Below, one piece after another: positions 37,534-46,988 of a DNA stretch of 64,000 nt. Both the position numbers and the translations under genes were made by a program. Below the pieces are notes generated by a model that made no database searches, was not told the origin of the DNA, and saw nothing but the letters and a program-made list of their open reading frames with translations. The DNA is from an uncultured Collinsella sp. Lineage in GTDB: Bacteria > Actinomycetota > Coriobacteriia > Coriobacteriales > Coriobacteriaceae. Location of the stretch: the NCBI GenBank assembly GCA_900541145.1, contig UQIH01000009.1:23824-87823 (forward strand), read 5' to 3'. Every line of letters starts with the position of its first letter. Within the stretch, counting starts at the first letter, position 1.

Positions 37534-37776
37534 ATGGACCGCTCCGAAATCTTCGACAAGATCGCCGAGGTCGCTGCTGACGTTCTAGGCGTCGATGTTG
37601 CCGAAATTAGCGAGGAGACCACCTTTGACGACCTCGATGCCAACTCGCTCGAGCGCCTGCAGCTGGTTACGGCTATCGAGGACGAGTTCAACCTCGAGAT
37701 CGATGACGAGACCCTGCTCTCGCTCAACTCTGTCGCCGACGCCGTCGACGCTATCGAAGCTGCCAAGGAGGCCTAA
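37534..37776 (+). CDS. acpP: Acyl carrier protein
   Basis: ATG 37534 follows GAGAGGAAG. The 80-residue acidic protein carries the phosphopantetheine attachment Ser38 in 'DDLDANSLERLQLV'. The residue before the serine is Asn instead of the usual Asp, which occurs in some ACPs. It carries growing acyl chains in fatty acid synthesis. Its place between plsX and rnc is typical. Confidence 0.94.
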   Translation: MDRSEIFDKIAEVAADVLGVDVAEISEETTFDDLDANSLERLQLVTAIEDEFNLEIDDETLLSLNSVADAVDAIEAAKEA

Positions 37777-37779
37777 GTC

Positions 37780-38505
37780 TTGGCTTTATCCGACCGACTT
37801 ACGCGCGCCCAGGAAATCCTGGGCCACGAGTTCAACAATAAGGTGCTGCTGCGCGCGGCGCTTACGCATCCCTCGGCAGTCGAGGGCCAGCCGGTTTCTG
37901 CCAGCTATGAGCGCCTTGAGTTCTTGGGCGATTCCATTTTGGGCGCTGTGGTCGCACGCTCCCTGTTTGAGTCCTATCCGGAGTTTGACGAGGGCAAGCT
38001 CACGCGCTTGAAGGTGTCGCTTGTCTCGGGCGCTACGCTGTCCGAGGTTTCTCACGAGCTGGGCATCGACGACATCATCATCTTTGGTGCCTCCGAGACC
38101 GGTACCGGTGCGCGCGGCCTGCATTCGGCCCTCGAGAACGTCTATGAGTCGCTCGTGGGCGCGCTGTACCTGGATGCCGGCTGGGACGTTGCGGCGGAGT
38201 TCATTCACCGTACGCTTAAGCCGCATTTGGCTTCCGAGCGTGCCGAGCATCCTGCGAACCCCAAGTCGTTTTTGCAGGAGTGCGTGCAAGCCGACGGTCA
38301 CGAACCTCCGGCGTACAAGCTCGTTGGCTCCGAGGGCCCGGCGCATGCGCCCACCTTTACCGCCGTGGTTTTGATCGATGGTATTCGCCAGGGTCGCGGC
38401 TCCGGCTCCTCAAAGAAGGAAGCCGAGGGAGCTGCCGCGCTCGAAGCGCTCGACCGCATGGGTTACACCACCAACGGCGTGATTCTGAACAAGAAGCACG
38501 TGTAA
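37780..38505 (+). CDS. rnc: Ribonuclease III
   Basis: The start is a TTG, 8 bases after AAGGAGG at the end of acpP. The 241-residue protein has the RNase III signature 'YERLEFLGDSILGAVVA', the second acidic motif 'YESLVGALYLDAGWD', and a C-terminal double-stranded RNA-binding domain ending in 'GRGSGSSKKEAEGAAALEAL'. It cleaves double-stranded RNA in rRNA precursors and structured leaders. Confidence 0.94.
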   Translation: MALSDRLTRAQEILGHEFNNKVLLRAALTHPSAVEGQPVSASYERLEFLGDSILGAVVARSLFESYPEFDEGKLTRLKVSLVSGATLSEVSHELGIDDIIIFGASETGTGARGLHSALENVYESLVGALYLDAGWDVAAEFIHRTLKPHLASERAEHPANPKSFLQECVQADGHEPPAYKLVGSEGPAHAPTFTAVVLIDGIRQGRGSGSSKKEAEGAAALEALDRMGYTTNGVILNKKHV

Positions 38506-38515
38506 GCGAGGAACC

Positions 38516-41500
38516 GTGTATCTCAAGTCCCTCACGCTCAAAGGGTTCAAGTCGTTTGCCGACCGCGCCCATATGACGTTTGAGCCGGGCCTGACCGTCA
38601 TCGTCGGTCCCAACGGCTCGGGAAAATCGAACATCTCTGACTCGATTCTGTGGGTCCTGGGCGAGCAGAGCGCCAAGCAGCTGCGCGGCCAGGCCATGGA
38701 GGATGTCATCTTCTCGGGCTCGTCGGCGCGCAAGCCGGTGGGTGTCGCCGAGGTCACGCTGGTGCTCGATAACTCGGACCATATGTTGCCCGTCGACTTT
38801 GACGAGGTCGCCATCACCCGTCGTATGTATCGCTCGGGCGAAAGCGAGTACCTCATCAACTCGAGTCCGTGCCGCCTGATGGACATTCAGGACATCCTGC
38901 ACGATTCGGGCCTAGGCAAGGATACGCATTCCATCATCAGCCAGGGCAAGCTCGACGCCATTTTGCAGAGCCGCCCCGAGGAGCGTCGCGCCCTCATCGA
39001 GGAGGCCGCCGGCATTTCCAAGCACAAGCGCCGCAAGGAGCGTGCGCTCAAAAAGATTAAGTCGATGGACGAGCACCTGACGCGTGCCCGCGACATCAAT
39101 AAGGAAATCGCCCGTCAGCTGCGACCGCTGGAGCGTCAGGTCGATCGCGCGCGCAAGTACAAAGAGCTGTCCTCGCGCGCGAACGAGCTTACGCAGATGC
39201 TGGCTGTCGATGAGCTTCGTTCGCTGCAGTCGCAGTGGAACGACCTGGAGAGCCGCTCCAAGGAAGGTGCTGCCGAGCTGGAGCTTGCGCAGTACCGCAT
39301 GAGCGAAAAGGAGCGCGAGCTCGAGAAGCTCCAGGTTATGCTTGAGGAAAAGGGCCTGTTTGTGGGCGACCTGGGCGAGCAACGCCGTCATATGCAAGAT
39401 GTGGTCGGCCGCATTAACTCCGACATGCGCCTGCTCGAGGAAAAGGGCCACAACATGGTGTCGCGCCTGTCTGACATGCGCGGTCAGATTTCGAGCTCCG
39501 AGCATCAGCGTCGTCGCGTGGTCGAGGAGCTCGAGGACGCGCGTGCGCAGCTTGAGGAAGTGACCGGTGCGCATATGCAAGCCCAGGAGGACGTTGACGC
39601 CGCTGGTCCTGCCGCCGCTGAGCTCCACGAGCGTCGCGTTGCGCTCGACAATCAGATTTCGCAGCTCACGCGTGAGCAGCGCGATGTGCAGCGTGTGGCC
39701 GATAACGCCGCGCTCGAGCTCGCCAAGGTGAAGGACTCGCTGAGCAATGCCGAGGTCGAGGACAACATGTATGCCTCGCGCCTGGAGCAGATCGACGAGC
39801 AGCTTGAGGAGGTCATGGCCTCGCTTGAGAGCCGTCGCGACCGCGCCGAGGAGCTTGAGGGCGCTCTTGAGGAAGCGCGCCAGGCTCAGGTTGATGCGCG
39901 TGAGGCCACCGAGACGGCACGCGCGGCCCTGAAGGACCTGCGTGCCCGCGAGAGCGAGGCGCGCAACAAGTTGTCCGAGGTGCGCTCGGAGCTTTCCAGC
40001 CAAAAGAAACTCGATGCCCGCATGGCCGACAGCTCGCCGCTCGTGAGCCGTCTGGTGGGTGCGCTGGGCGACGATGTCTTGGGTCGTCTGGGCGACGTGC
40101 TGGAGGCCCCGCGCGAGCTTGAGGGCCTGGTTGAGCAATTGCTCGCCGGCGATATCGATGCGCTGCTGTTTGATGACGCCGCCACGCTTGAGCGTGCCGG
40201 TCGTGCGGCTCTGGACCAAAAGAAGGCCTCGGGCGAAGCACTGCTGGTGACGCGCGTCGTGAGCGGCTCTACCGCCGCTGAGGGCGCTGCCGGTACCCGC
40301 CTGGTTGATCGTCTGTCCGTGCGTGCAGGCTACGGACCCGTCGTCGAGGCGCTGCTCGGCGGCTATTACGTGGTCGATGACTTGGCTGCCGCGCTGGCTG
40401 CGCCTGTCGTTGACGGTGTGACCTATGTGACTCCCGATGGCGCCCGCGTAAGCTGTGGCGGCCTGGTGCGTGTGGGCCTCGATGCCGGCGAGGCGTCGGG
40501 TGCTCTGGAGCGTAAGCGTCGCATTCGCGAGCTGGAGGGGCTTGAGCCCGATTTGGCCGCTGTGTTTGAGCATGTGTCGGATCAGGTTGTCGAGGCCAAT
40601 GCGGCCGTTGAGGAAGCGCGTGCCGCTGAGGGCGATGCCGCCGGTGAGATTGCCCGCCTTGAGGGCGAGCGCCGCTCCCTGTTGTCCGAGATCGGCCGTC
40701 TGGAGCAAAGCGCCAACAATGCCGAGGTCGAGCGCGTGCGTATCTCCAAGCGCCGTGAGCAGGCTGCCGAGGCCGTTCGCGCCGCGCGCCCGCGCGTGGA
40801 CGAGCTCACCCGTTCGCGTGACGAGGCCCGTGCGCAGGCAAGCGATCTGGGCTTGCAGATTGCCGAGGCCAACGACGAACTCGACCGCGTTCGCCGTGAC
40901 GATTCCGAGGCTGCCGGCAAGCTCGCCGACGCCAAGGTTCGCCTAGCCCAGACGAGTGAACGCCTGCGTTCGCTGAAGGGCCGCGTGCCCGACCTGGAGC
41001 ATCGTCTTGAGGGCATCGACCGTCGTATCCGCGGAACACGCCAGGCCTCGCGCTCGCTCGAGCTGCTGCGCCTGCGCGTCGATCCCATGCACGAACGCTA
41101 TTCTGCCCTGTTGGAACGCGCGTCGGATTGGGCAGCGCGCCTGCGTGACCAGGCCTCTCTGGAGGAGGCGGACTCCGCTTCGCTCAAGAAGACCATCGAG
41201 GATGCCAAGGCAGAGGTTGCCCGCGCTAAGGAGCGAGTCGATACCGCCTCTGCCACGCAAAACGAGTTCAAGGTCGCACGCGGCAAGCTCGAGGTGCAGG
41301 TGGAGGCGGCCATCAAGGCCATCACCGCCGATGGCACCACGGTACTCGAGGAAGCGCTCATGCTTCCCGCGCCCACCGACCGCGACGCCGCCGAGCGCGA
41401 GCTCAACCAGCTTGTGCGCCAGATCAACAACCTTGGTCCCGTTAACCAAGTTGCCATGGAGGAGTACGAGCAGCTCAAGCGCCGCGCCGACTACATCGAG

Positions 41501-42052
41501 GAGCAGCTGGCCGATCTGGAGAGCGCGCGCAAGGCGCTCACCAAGATCACGGTGGCCATTGATCGCAAGATGCGGAAGGCCTTCCTGGTGACGTTTGAGA
41601 AGGTCGACGCGAACTTCCGCGAGATCTTCGCCATGCTGTTCCCGGGCGGCCAGGCGCATCTGGAGATGACCGACCCCGAGCACCCGGCTGATACGGGTAT
41701 CGAGGTCGTGGCGCAGCCGCGCGGCAAGCGCATCACCAAGATGATGCTCATGTCGGGTGGCGAGAAGAGCCTGACGGCGCTCGCCCTGCTCTTTGCCGTG
41801 TACCGCACGCGTACGGTGCCGTTCTATGTGCTGGACGAGGTCGAGGCGGCGCTCGACGACGCCAACTTGTCCAAGCTCATCGGCGCCCTTGATGTACTGC
41901 GTTCCGATACGCAGCTCTTGGTCATCTCGCATCAGCGCCGTACTATGGAGGACGCTGACGTCCTCTATGGCGTCTCGATGCAAGCCGACGGCGTCAGTCG
42001 CGTCGTCTCGCAAAAACTCGATCGCGAAACCGGAAAGGTCGTGAATGCATAA
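38516..42052 (+). CDS. smc: Chromosome segregation protein SMC
   Basis: The GTG at 38516 begins a 1178-residue SMC. The N-terminal ATPase lobe has 'VGPNGSGKSNISDSILWVLG'. Two long coiled coils flank a hinge domain at about residues 500-670. The C-terminal lobe has the signature 'LMSGGEKSLTALALLFAVY' and Walker B 'FYVLDEVEAALDD'. SMC organises and segregates the chromosome as a dimer with ScpA/ScpB. It ends on the ftsY start (TAATG). Confidence 0.97.
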   Translation: MYLKSLTLKGFKSFADRAHMTFEPGLTVIVGPNGSGKSNISDSILWVLGEQSAKQLRGQAMEDVIFSGSSARKPVGVAEVTLVLDNSDHMLPVDFDEVAITRRMYRSGESEYLINSSPCRLMDIQDILHDSGLGKDTHSIISQGKLDAILQSRPEERRALIEEAAGISKHKRRKERALKKIKSMDEHLTRARDINKEIARQLRPLERQVDRARKYKELSSRANELTQMLAVDELRSLQSQWNDLESRSKEGAAELELAQYRMSEKERELEKLQVMLEEKGLFVGDLGEQRRHMQDVVGRINSDMRLLEEKGHNMVSRLSDMRGQISSSEHQRRRVVEELEDARAQLEEVTGAHMQAQEDVDAAGPAAAELHERRVALDNQISQLTREQRDVQRVADNAALELAKVKDSLSNAEVEDNMYASRLEQIDEQLEEVMASLESRRDRAEELEGALEEARQAQVDAREATETARAALKDLRARESEARNKLSEVRSELSSQKKLDARMADSSPLVSRLVGALGDDVLGRLGDVLEAPRELEGLVEQLLAGDIDALLFDDAATLERAGRAALDQKKASGEALLVTRVVSGSTAAEGAAGTRLVDRLSVRAGYGPVVEALLGGYYVVDDLAAALAAPVVDGVTYVTPDGARVSCGGLVRVGLDAGEASGALERKRRIRELEGLEPDLAAVFEHVSDQVVEANAAVEEARAAEGDAAGEIARLEGERRSLLSEIGRLEQSANNAEVERVRISKRREQAAEAVRAARPRVDELTRSRDEARAQASDLGLQIAEANDELDRVRRDDSEAAGKLADAKVRLAQTSERLRSLKGRVPDLEHRLEGIDRRIRGTRQASRSLELLRLRVDPMHERYSALLERASDWAARLRDQASLEEADSASLKKTIEDAKAEVARAKERVDTASATQNEFKVARGKLEVQVEAAIKAITADGTTVLEEALMLPAPTDRDAAERELNQLVRQINNLGPVNQVAMEEYEQLKRRADYIEEQLADLESARKALTKITVAIDRKMRKAFLVTFEKVDANFREIFAMLFPGGQAHLEMTDPEHPADTGIEVVAQPRGKRITKMMLMSGGEKSLTALALLFAVYRTRTVPFYVLDEVEAALDDANLSKLIGALDVLRSDTQLLVISHQRRTMEDADVLYGVSMQADGVSRVVSQKLDRETGKVVNA

Positions 42053-42969
42053 TGGGATTCTTTGACGCACTCTCGCGCGGACTTGAGCGCAGCCGCGAGG
42101 CCCTCAACGAGGTCTTTTACTTTGGCGGCGAGGTCGACGAGGATTTTTGGGAGGACTTGGAGGACACCCTCGTTATGGGTGACATGGGTGCCGAGGTCGC
42201 CATTCAGGTCTCCGATGACCTACGCGATGCCGCGGCCAAGAAGAACCTCAAGACCGCTCCGCAGCTTCGCCGTGCCCTGGCCGAGCAGCTCGAGCAGCAC
42301 TTTGTGCCCATCGAGCGCGATCCGTTTTCCGATACGCCGAGCTGCGTGCTGTTTGTGGGCATTAACGGTGCCGGCAAGACCACGACGGTCGGTAAGATCG
42401 CGAGCGCCATGGCCGCCCGCGGCAAGAACGTGGTGATCGGTTCGGCCGACACCTTCCGCGCCGCCGCCATCGAGCAGCTCGATGTGTGGGGGCAGCGTGC
42501 CGGCGTACCGGTTATCAAGCGCGACCGCGGCTCCGACCCGGCAAGTGTTTGCTACGACGTGCTCGACGAGGCCGACAAGCGCGGCAGCGACCTGGTGCTT
42601 ATCGATACCGCCGGCCGTCTGCACACGAGCCCTGAGCTCATGCGCGAGCTTGCCAAGGTGGTCAACGTGACGCGTAAGCGCGCCGCCAATATGGCCGCCG
42701 GTCCCATGCCGGTTTCGGTCGTGCTTGTGATCGACGCCGCGACGGGCCAAAACGGTCTGAACCAGGCGCTCGAGTTTAACGAGGCGCTGGGCCTGGACGG
42801 TATTATCATGACTAAGCTCGACGGCACGGCTAAGGGCGGTATCGCCATGGCCGTGGCCGAGAAACTCAAGCTCCCGATCCTGCGCGTGGGCGTGGGCGAG
42901 CAGGTCGATGATCTGCAGGAGTTCAATGCCAAAGATTTCTGCCGCGCCCTGGTGGGCGAGTCCAATTAA
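42052..42969 (+). CDS. ftsY: SRP receptor GTPase FtsY
   Basis: The 305-residue protein is essentially the NG domain without the long acidic A domain. It has the P loop 'GINGAGKTTTVGKIA', 'DTFRAAA', 'IDTAGRLHTSPELM' and 'TKLDGTAKGG'. It binds SRP at the membrane for co-translational targeting. It is co-encoded with smc and ffh, the conserved order. Confidence 0.96.
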   Translation: MGFFDALSRGLERSREALNEVFYFGGEVDEDFWEDLEDTLVMGDMGAEVAIQVSDDLRDAAAKKNLKTAPQLRRALAEQLEQHFVPIERDPFSDTPSCVLFVGINGAGKTTTVGKIASAMAARGKNVVIGSADTFRAAAIEQLDVWGQRAGVPVIKRDRGSDPASVCYDVLDEADKRGSDLVLIDTAGRLHTSPELMRELAKVVNVTRKRAANMAAGPMPVSVVLVIDAATGQNGLNQALEFNEALGLDGIIMTKLDGTAKGGIAMAVAEKLKLPILRVGVGEQVDDLQEFNAKDFCRALVGESN

Positions 42970-42979
42970 GGAGTGACTA

Positions 42980-44455
42980 GTGTTTGATTCCCTGAGCGAT
43001 CGCCTCAACGACACATTTGACCGCCTGCGCGGCAAGGGCAAGCTGACCGAGGCCGATATTACTTCGGCCATGCGCGATATTCGCATGGCGCTGCTCGAGG
43101 CCGACGTCAACTTTAAGGTCGTCAAGGAGTTCGTCGCCAAGACCAAGGAGCGCTGCATGACCGCCGAGGTCATGGAGTCGCTGTCGCCGGCGCAAAACGT
43201 CGTCAAGATCGTGCTCGACGAGCTCACCGAGATGCTTGGCTCAACCGAGAGCAAGCTCGTCTTTAGCAACCGCATTCCCAATGTCATCATGCTCGTGGGT
43301 CTGCAGGGCTCCGGTAAGACCACGGCTGCCGTAAAGCTGGCCTACCTGCTCAAGAAGCAGGGCCGCTCGCCGTTGCTCGCCGCGTGCGACGTCTACCGTC
43401 CCGCTGCTGCCGACCAGCTGGCCACGCTCGGTGGCGAGATCGGCGTACCGGTCTTCCGCGGCGACGGTGCGCACCCGGTCGATATCGCCAAGGGCGCCAT
43501 CCAGGAGGCCGTCGACCACCTGCGCGACGTGGTCATCGTCGATACCGCCGGACGTCTTCAGATCGATGAGCAGATGATGCAGGAGGCCGTGGACATCAAG
43601 AAGGCCGTCAAGCCCGATCAGGTGCTGATGGTCGTCGATGCCATGACCGGTCAGGATATCGTCAACGTCGTCTCGACCTTCGCCGAGCGCACCGACTTTG
43701 ACGGCGTGATCATCTCTAAGCTCGACGGCGACGCCCGTGGCGGCGGCGCGCTTTCCGTGCGCCAGGTGACCGGCAAGCCCATCAAGTTTGTGAGCATGGG
43801 CGAGAAGCCTGATTCGCTGGAGCCGTTCTACCCCGATCGTATGGCCAAGCGCATTCTGGGTATGGGCGACGTTGTCGGCATTATCGAGAAGGCCCAGGAG
43901 GCGGCCGACGCCGAGCAGCTCGAGGCCGCCGAGCGCATGCTGCGCGAGGGCTTTACCATGAACGACATGCTCGACCAGATGAAGGCCGTCAAGAAGATGG
44001 GCGGCATGAAGGGCATTCTGGGCATGCTCCCCGGTGGCCAGCGTGCGCTTAACCAGATGGGTGGTAACCTGGACGAAGGTATCTTCGATAAGAACGAGGC
44101 CATCATCATGTCGATGACCAAGGAGGAGCGCCTTCGCCCCTCCATCATCAACGGCCAGCGCCGTGCCCGTATCGCCAAGGGCGCCGGCGTGACCCCCACC
44201 GAGGTCAATAGCCTTATGAAGCAGTGGGGCGAGATGAATAAGATGATGGGCCGCATGCGCACGATGGCCAATCAGGCGCAGGCCGGCGGCAAGAAGGGCA
44301 AGAAGGGTAAGAAGGGCAAAAAGATGCGCATGCCCAATATTCCCGGTCTGGATGCCATGGGGCTGGGCGGCATGGGCGGCCTGGGAACGGGCGGCCCCAA
44401 GTCCGATATGGACCTGCTGCGCCAGATGGAAGCGCAGATGCGCAACAAGAAGTAA
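42980..44455 (+). CDS. ffh: Signal recognition particle protein Ffh
   Basis: The GTG at 42980 begins a 491-residue protein with the N domain, the G domain ('GLQGSGKTTAAVKLA', 'DVYRPAAADQL', 'DTAGRLQIDEQMM') and a methionine-rich M domain ('MLDQMKAVKKMGGMKGIL'). A Lys/Gly-rich stretch and a Gly/Met-rich tail end the protein. It binds signal peptides and the 4.5S RNA. No SRP RNA gene is visible nearby. Confidence 0.96.
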   Translation: MFDSLSDRLNDTFDRLRGKGKLTEADITSAMRDIRMALLEADVNFKVVKEFVAKTKERCMTAEVMESLSPAQNVVKIVLDELTEMLGSTESKLVFSNRIPNVIMLVGLQGSGKTTAAVKLAYLLKKQGRSPLLAACDVYRPAAADQLATLGGEIGVPVFRGDGAHPVDIAKGAIQEAVDHLRDVVIVDTAGRLQIDEQMMQEAVDIKKAVKPDQVLMVVDAMTGQDIVNVVSTFAERTDFDGVIISKLDGDARGGGALSVRQVTGKPIKFVSMGEKPDSLEPFYPDRMAKRILGMGDVVGIIEKAQEAADAEQLEAAERMLREGFTMNDMLDQMKAVKKMGGMKGILGMLPGGQRALNQMGGNLDEGIFDKNEAIIMSMTKEERLRPSIINGQRRARIAKGAGVTPTEVNSLMKQWGEMNKMMGRMRTMANQAQAGGKKGKKGKKGKKMRMPNIPGLDAMGLGGMGGLGTGGPKSDMDLLRQMEAQMRNKK

Positions 44456-44475
44456 CGACTAGTTGAGTCGTGTAT

Positions 44476-44515
44476 GGCGAAGGCCGCCTGGATGGTATTC
44501 CAGGCGGCCTTCGCC
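44476..44515. terminator. Strong 17-bp hairpin after ffh
   Basis: GGCGAAGGCCGCCTGGA (44476-44492) and TCCAGGCGGCCTTCGCC (44499-44515) are perfect complements with a 6-base loop. The T tract is weak (GTTTGTT). It separates the convergent ffh and DUF134/NifX genes and may work for both strands. Confidence 0.8.
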
Positions 44516-44571
44516 GTTTGTTCGCTGGTTGTCGCACGCGTGGAAGCGCGTTCTCGACGAGGTGCTTGCCG

Positions 44572-45336
44572 CTAGTGGCATCCGCAGCCTTCGTGCCCGT
44601 CATGGTCGTGGTGACCGTGGCAGCCGCAGGACTCGCCATGCTCGTGGATGTGCTCGTGATCATGTCCATGGCAGTCGCAGGTGGCCTCGCCGTTCTGTGC
44701 GAGCGTGCCGGCAATGAGGGCCTCGACGCAGGCATCGCAGCTGCCCTGGGCGCCTGCATAGACCGTGATGCCGGCTTGGGCAAGCGCGTTGATAGCGCCG
44801 CCGCCGATACCGCCGCAAATGAGCGTGTCAACGCCACCGTTGGCAAGCAGGCCCGCCAAGGCGCCGTGGCCGGTGCCGCCGGTGCCTACGACCTGCTCGT
44901 TGAGCACCTTGCCATCCTGGATGTCGTAGATCTTGAACTGCTCGCTGCGGCCAAAGTGCATAAAGATGTTGCCGTTGTCGTACGTCGTTGCCACCCTCAT
45001 GGTGCCGACCTCCTTTGCTGGCCATGCGGCCGTCGTCGTGGCGATGGGGGAGTACGCGATATTGCCGCCCTCGATGACAATCGCCCGTCCATTGACCAGC
45101 GCGTTTGCCACCTTGCGATGCGCGCGACTGCTGATTGCCGCCACCGTGGCGCGGGCGATGCCCATGTGCAGGGCGACGGCCTCCTGATTGAGGCCCTCCA
45201 GATCGCACAGGCGCAGTACTTCGAGCTCATCGACCGTCATATCGATAGCGTCTCCGCTGGCAAGGCCATCGGGGGTAAAGCCGCGATATTCGGGGATGAT
45301 CCCGACGCGGCGCAGTTTTTCGCGTCTTCCAGCCAT
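44572..45336 (-). CDS. DUF134 helix-turn-helix fused to a NifX/NifB-type cofactor-binding domain, His-rich tail
   Basis: The ATG at 45336 follows GGAGAG on the minus strand. Residues about 1-95 are a DUF134 helix-turn-helix with a sigma-region-4-like segment, 'LEVLRLCDLEGLNQEAVALH'. Residues about 110-215 are a dinitrogenase-iron-molybdenum-cofactor (NifX-like) domain with 'MRVATTYDNGNIFMHFGRSE' and 'LICGGIGGGAINAL'. The last ~37 residues are His/Cys-rich ('HGHDHEHIHEHGESCGCHGH'), a likely metal-binding tail. Paired palindromes surround its promoter, so I infer a metal- or cluster-sensing autoregulator. There are no nif genes in the window. Confidence 0.85.
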   Translation of the reverse strand: MAGRREKLRRVGIIPEYRGFTPDGLASGDAIDMTVDELEVLRLCDLEGLNQEAVALHMGIARATVAAISSRAHRKVANALVNGRAIVIEGGNIAYSPIATTTAAWPAKEVGTMRVATTYDNGNIFMHFGRSEQFKIYDIQDGKVLNEQVVGTGGTGHGALAGLLANGGVDTLICGGIGGGAINALAQAGITVYAGAQGSCDACVEALIAGTLAQNGEATCDCHGHDHEHIHEHGESCGCHGHHDHDGHEGCGCH

Positions 45337-45350
45337 ACACTCTCCAAATC

Positions 45351-45415
45351 TGACATATGTCAACAATAGAATAGCGAACGTGCGGATTTGCGCAAGGAAT
45401 TTCTGGCATATGTCA
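45351..45415 (-). promoter_or_regulatory. Promoter of the DUF134/NifX gene flanked by two TGACATATGTCA-type operators
   Basis: On the minus strand TTGCGC (45395-45390) and TATTCT (45373-45368) are separated by 16 bases. TGACATATGTCA (45351-45362) is a perfect 12-base palindrome at the expected transcription start. TGGCATATGTCA (45404-45415) lies just upstream of the -35 box and is part of a 20-base near-palindrome. The two sites are 53 bases apart, about five helical turns, which would allow looping by a dimeric regulator. The region also separates this gene from thyA. Confidence 0.75.
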
Positions 45416-45502
45416 GAAAATGAGGGCTTATGTTTGGGCTGTGGGGCCACGTGCGCCTGGGCTACAATGAATCTCGCTTGTAGGCGACTGACAGGAGGGT
45501 CA

Positions 45503-46351
45503 ATGAGCAAAGCTGATCAACAGTTTGTAACCATGTGCCGCGATATCTTGGACCATGGCACCACCACCGAGGGCCAAAAGGTCCGCCCGGTGTGGGAGGA
45601 CGGCACCCCTGCCTATACCATTAAAAACTTTGGTGTCACGGCGCGCTATGATCTGCGCGAGGAGTTCCCCGCGCTCACCCTGCGTCGTACGGCGCTTAAG
45701 TCTGCCATGGACGAGATTCTGTGGATCTATCAAAAGAAGTCCAATAACGTGCATGACCTCAACAGCCATATCTGGGATGAGTGGGCCGATGAGACCGGTT
45801 CCATCGGTAAAGCCTACGGCTATCAGATTGGTCAGAAGAGCCATTACGCCGAGGGCGACTTCGACCAGATGGACCGCGTACTGTACGACCTCAAGCACAC
45901 GCCGTATAGTCGTCGCATTATGACCAATACGTACGTGTTTAGCGATCTGTCCGAGATGCACCTTTATCCGTGCGCCTATAGCGTGACCTATAACGTGACG
46001 CAGCGTCCTCAGGACGACAAGCCGACGCTCAACATGATTCTCAACCAGCGCAGCCAGGACATTTTGGCCGCGAACAACTGGAACGTGTGCCAGTACGCCA
46101 TTTTGCTGATGATGGTCGCGCAGTCGGTCGATATGATTCCCGGTGAGCTGCTGCACGTGATCGCCGACGCCCATATCTATGATCGTCATGTCGATATCGT
46201 CCGCGAGCTTATCGAGCGTCCGCAGTTTGCGGCACCCAAGGTAACGCTCAACCCCGATGTGCATGACTTCTATGCGTTTACGACCGATGACCTGATCGTC
46301 GAGGGCTATGAGCACGGCCCTCAGGTCAAGAACATCCCCATTGCGGTGTAG
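45503..46351 (+). CDS. thyA: Thymidylate synthase
   Basis: ATG 45503 follows AGGAGGG; a longer upstream frame would run through the neighbouring gene. The 282-residue enzyme has the catalytic Cys157 in 'HLYPCAYSVTYNVT' and the nucleotide-binding 'LNQRSQDILAANNWNVCQYA'. The usual PPCH catalytic context is YPCA here, as in some Gram-positive ThyA proteins. It methylates dUMP to dTMP using methylenetetrahydrofolate. The next gene, folA, regenerates the folate. A TACAAT box at 45463-45468 may serve as its -10. Confidence 0.93.
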   Translation: MSKADQQFVTMCRDILDHGTTTEGQKVRPVWEDGTPAYTIKNFGVTARYDLREEFPALTLRRTALKSAMDEILWIYQKKSNNVHDLNSHIWDEWADETGSIGKAYGYQIGQKSHYAEGDFDQMDRVLYDLKHTPYSRRIMTNTYVFSDLSEMHLYPCAYSVTYNVTQRPQDDKPTLNMILNQRSQDILAANNWNVCQYAILLMMVAQSVDMIPGELLHVIADAHIYDRHVDIVRELIERPQFAAPKVTLNPDVHDFYAFTTDDLIVEGYEHGPQVKNIPIAV

Positions 46352-46360
46352 GTGACGCGC

Positions 46361-46879
46361 ATGACGTGTAAGCTATCTGCTATCGTCGCCGTGTGTGACG
46401 ACTGGGGCATTGGGTGCGAGGGCGACATGGTGGTGTCCAATCGCGCCGACATGCGCCATTTTGTGGCGTGCACCAAAGGTTGCCCGGTTATTATGGGGCG
46501 CAAGACCCTGCTGAGTTTTCCCGGCGGGCGTCCGCTCAAGAACCGTCGCAATATCGTGCTCACCCGCGACGAGAGCTTTGCTCCCGAGGGCGTCGACGTG
46601 GTGCATAGCATCGACGAGGCGCTCGCCGCGGTTGCCGATGAGCCCGTTGCCTGGGTGATCGGTGGTGGCGATGTCTATCGGCAGTTTTTGCCGTACTGCG
46701 TGGAGGCCGAGGTCACTCATAACCACTGCGTGCATGTCGTGGACACGTACTTTCCCGACTTGGACGCCGATCCCGCGTGGGAGATTGCGCAGCGTAGCGG
46801 GGTCGCGACGATTGCCGCCGGTGAGGGTGACGAGGGCGTCGATTATGAGTTCGTGACGTATCATCGCGTTGAGGCGTAA
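46361..46879 (+). CDS. folA: Dihydrofolate reductase
   Basis: ATG 46361 has AGGTGA 5 bases upstream, overlapping the thyA stop; GTG 46352 is the alternative. The 172-residue enzyme shows 'SAIVAVCDDWGIGCEGDM', 'VIMGRKTLLSFPGGRPL', 'NIVLTRD' and 'VIGGGDVYRQFLP'. It reduces the dihydrofolate made by ThyA. The thyA-folA pair is a common operon. Confidence 0.93.
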   Translation: MTCKLSAIVAVCDDWGIGCEGDMVVSNRADMRHFVACTKGCPVIMGRKTLLSFPGGRPLKNRRNIVLTRDESFAPEGVDVVHSIDEALAAVADEPVAWVIGGGDVYRQFLPYCVEAEVTHNHCVHVVDTYFPDLDADPAWEIAQRSGVATIAAGEGDEGVDYEFVTYHRVEA

Positions 46880-46921
46880 ATCGTCTGGCGTGAACGGTAT
46901 CATCGTGTTGATTGAATGCAT

Positions 46922-46947
46922 GGGGCGGCGCTTAGCGTCGCCTCGTT
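46922..46947 (+). terminator. Hairpin between folA and the TrmH-type gene
   Basis: GGGGCGGCGC (46922-46931) pairs with GCGTCGCCTC (46935-46944) with two G-U pairs and a TTA loop, followed by GTTT. A TATCAT box at 46898-46903 lies upstream, giving again the promoter - hairpin - gene order seen before rimP, plsX and acpP. Confidence 0.5.
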
Positions 46948-46988
46948 TGGTATAGATGTGCTGTAAAGAAGGGTGCGGGCTGGCTGCT

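Noticed and set aside
44456..44571. SRP RNA gene next to ffh
   Set aside because: The gap holds only a 17-bp terminator-type hairpin and lacks the SRP Alu or domain IV (GGAA tetraloop with symmetric loop) pattern.
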